Below are positions 8,068 to 10,032 of a stretch of 10,032 nt of DNA, piece after piece. Numbering within the stretch: position 1 is the stretch's first letter; the number at the start of each line of letters is the position of its first letter. The notes beneath the pieces are model-generated. The model was not told where the DNA came from and did not search any database. It saw only the letters and a program-made list of their open reading frames with translations. The position numbers were made by a program, and so were the translations under genes. Location of the stretch: positions 1 to 10,032 of the forward strand of contig NWUY0300051526.1 in the NCBI GenBank assembly GCA_004151065.3, in the 5' to 3' direction. The stretch is from Larix sibirica (lineage: Eukaryota > Streptophyta > Pinopsida > Pinales > Pinaceae).

Positions 8068-9061
8068 GAATATGATGTGCTTTCAAATATTCCAAAGATA
8101 TTTCAGCTTCTGAATTCTTTTTGTATGACAAGGGCTCCAAATATTTGAACAAGCTCTGCATTCTGATCCAAATATGAAATTAAGGCCTCAACCTGTCAAC
8201 CATTTGATCTCCACTTATTATTCCTTCCAATACATCATCCCAATGAATCTCATTTCTTTTTTGATTCAAGTGATTTTTGTATTCTTCTTTTGAATAGAAG
8301 TCTCCATTTCAATCCCAAATGGGTGGTAATCCCAATTTCACGACCCCACCAAACATACTTTTGAATGAAGAGATATAATCTACTAGATAATCTATGGTAT
8401 TATGTGTCCTTTTTAGCAGGGTTTGTTTCAATACCATCTGTCTAGCTATCTTGATAATTCGAGTTCTATTTGTGAGTTTCATCTCTTCCAGCTGCTTTCG
8501 ACTACTCCTGTTGTTCAAAAAATCAATGGTTTCTTGAGCCTCCTTTTGCATTTACTCAGTGTGATTGCTACTTGTATGGATTCTTCCTAGGTTGACTTGT
8601 AGGTCTCTAGTTCATCTTGATATAGCTCACAAAATTTCCACTTGCTCAAAAATAGGTGGGATATAGTTCCCAGTACAATATAGGTGTACACTCATATGTA
8701 TTGTAAGGACTTCAACTCCATCAATTGAAATGGTCCTACCTCCTTGGGTACATGGAAAGTCCTATGTTGTCTGAAGTGTCTGAAATGAAGTTCATATGAC
8801 AAAAACCTTTTCCTGATGTATTACAATGACAACATTCTTATTGTGAGGAATGTAAGGGAGTTTATAGGGTTCTCCTTCAAAACCATATATCCTGATTATT
8901 GAGTGATCTTTGAATAGAAACCTATCTCCTACTATGGTATCAGGGGTTATCTGGAGTAACTCTTGACCTTCTTTCAACATCATGGCAGGATTGATACCAT
9001 ATATTAACATATAAGCCACTTTCATTACTCTGTCAGTAAATTCTATAAAATTTTCATTATC
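8068..9061. repeat. 994-bp perfect duplicate, second copy
   Basis: This is identical to 5248-6241 and starts immediately after the N. It contains the same open pieces (8309-8551, and most of 8792-9127) and the same stops as the first copy. Its right flank belongs to a distinct, diverged copy of the element. Confidence 0.95.
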
Positions 9062-9913
9062 TGGTCTTCTTAGGAATATACTGTTCCATTCATAAACTGG
9101 GATTTGATTTCCAGTCTCATCTACCATATTTAGACCCAGACCTTCAAAATATTGATAATTCTAATGAATGAATAGGAAACATAAGTAGGTCGAGAATTTG
9201 GACCTCTTCAGGGGGTTAAATTCATCTAACTTTTAATTGATATTCTGTGCTATGAAACTGCAAGTGTCCTATTTAAGGAAGCCATTGGGTGTAGGATTCA
9301 AATGGAGCAGAAATCCCATCAAGGTTTCATCTACTTCTTTATCATTTTCATACCTAATACAATGCACAACAGGGAGATGGATCTTTTAGAAGCTTCAGAG
9401 GAAAAAAATAGTATTATATGGAGGATCTGATTGTGGAATAATCATTCTTGGTTCTAGATATTTTGACAAAACAAAGACTTTATTTGATGGCTTTAGAGTT
9501 TTATAGGCATGGGATACTTTCTTTTCATTCATATTTTGAACATTTACAAAATATGGAATGCATAACATTTTTTGCAGGGATTCGGCCTCAATATTGAGTA
9601 AGTTTTTAGAGCGGTTAGAGGTTAAGACAACATTATATTTTGGTGAGTAATGGGTAGCACGCCAGATGACAAATTCAGGAAAATAGACACTACGAGGGCA
9701 CATAGACCTAGCTAGGTTGGAATTCCACAAGTAACAAGGGACCTGATTTTCAATTGCTAGAGGGTATTATTTGATGACAATACTCATATCTGAATGGACT
9801 ATTATAGTGTCGAATATATCTGCATGGTGATCATATATACTTTCATATCCTACAAACTTGGGTTTAAGGAATGCATTTTTTCCTTTCTGAGTGAGGGTGG
9901 TTTTATAAGACAT
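8068..9913 (-). pseudogene. Copy C of the uncharacterised element ORF, C-terminus cut at the gap
   Basis: The ORF starts at ATG 9913-9911 (MSYKTTLTQKGKNAFLK) and keeps one frame to TGA at 9397-9395, with a single TAA at codon 49 (9769-9767). This is the best-preserved N-terminus in the window. The stretch includes ARSMCPRSVYFPEFVIWRA and NIEAESLQKMLCIP. After 9395 there are frameshifts and stops until an intact piece at 8792-9127, which here is in frame with the NYQYFEGLGL sequence upstream of it. The remaining part down to 8068 is identical to copy B and may not be genuine. The tail and 3' LTR expected further left are missing because of the join. The function is unknown, as for copy B. Confidence 0.65.
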
Positions 9914-10032
9914 GGTGATTGATAAGGGTAAAAACTCTGTTTACTGATCAATTTAGGGTAATTCTAATGAATTTTACACAGATAGAACAATGTAAGGCCT
10001 TATGTAGAAAGATAATGGAATACTCATATGAT
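9914..10032 (-). other. Element DNA upstream of the copy C start codon
   Basis: It aligns with 7099-7218 upstream of copy B, including the minus-strand stretch TTTACCCTTATCAATCACC just before the ATG. Conservation of this flank and of the ATG position in two diverged copies supports the chosen start. No splice or promoter signal could be claimed. Confidence 0.5.

Larger units (their letters stand above)
8068..10032 (-). mobile_element. Third partial copy of the retroelement, open at both ends
   Basis: It aligns with 5248-7218 throughout at a constant offset apart from small indels. It is truncated by the N on the left and by the window end on the right. The copy includes the ORF start and about 119 bases upstream. 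Divergence from copy B outside the identical block is about 15-20 percent, so it is a separate old insertion and not a recent tandem duplicate. Confidence 0.65.

Noticed and set aside
7948-8148. Plus-strand open frame of 66 codons
   Set aside because: It crosses the N at 8067 and joins unrelated DNA to the antisense of the element ORF, so it is an artefact of the join.
4984-9913. Reverse transcriptase, integrase or caulimovirus-like polymerase
   Set aside because: I looked for YxDD, DD-E spacing, protease DTG/DSG and CCHC motifs in the readable frames and found none that hold up.

Overview
The window looks like nuclear, repeat-filled, non-genic plant DNA. It is AT-rich, has no intact long gene, and its longest uninterrupted reading frames (about 110 codons) are fragments of older, decayed ones. 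The LTR-retrotransposon signals include a primer binding site resembling plant tRNA-Asp, which fits a plant. A large gymnosperm-type genome would fit this style of old, diverged elements, but nothing seen here proves it.

Layout: (1) 1-2085 is a degenerate minisatellite with a 10-bp unit close to TATGGTTGAC, clearest at about 1325-1388 and interrupted by an AT-rich island at about 181-480. (2) 2270-2524 holds a short plus-strand coding remnant with one in-frame stop. (3) 2540-4958 is a minus-strand LTR unit: LTR A (2540-3272), the C-terminal part of an element ORF (3301-3930), leader DNA, a decayed tRNA-Asp primer site (4045-4062), and LTR B (4070-4958). (4) The same LTR B also serves as the 3' LTR of a second minus-strand unit, whose ORF of about 705 codons runs from an ATG at 7098 down to a stop at 4984. 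A second, unidentified coding remnant lies upstream of it at about 7590-8064. (5) An N at 8067 marks an assembly join. Beyond it lies another copy of the large ORF (9913 down to 8068) and its upstream flank to the window end.

All three ORF copies (A truncated, B and C nearly full length) share the same layout: an ATG, a central region, a lysine/arginine-rich possibly coiled-coil part, and a Q/M/P-rich tail that ends just before the purine tract and the 3' LTR. I see no reverse transcriptase, integrase, RNase H, protease or CCHC zinc knuckle motif. The window therefore holds non-autonomous or pol-less parts of a retroelement family with an uncharacterised ORF. All copies are broken by stops and frameshifts.

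Two things deserve most attention. One is the ORF family itself. The other is a 994-bp block that is base-for-base identical between copies B and C (5248-6241 and 8068-9061), while the sequence just beyond it differs by roughly 15-20 percent. The block begins exactly after the N, so an assembly artefact is the leading explanation.
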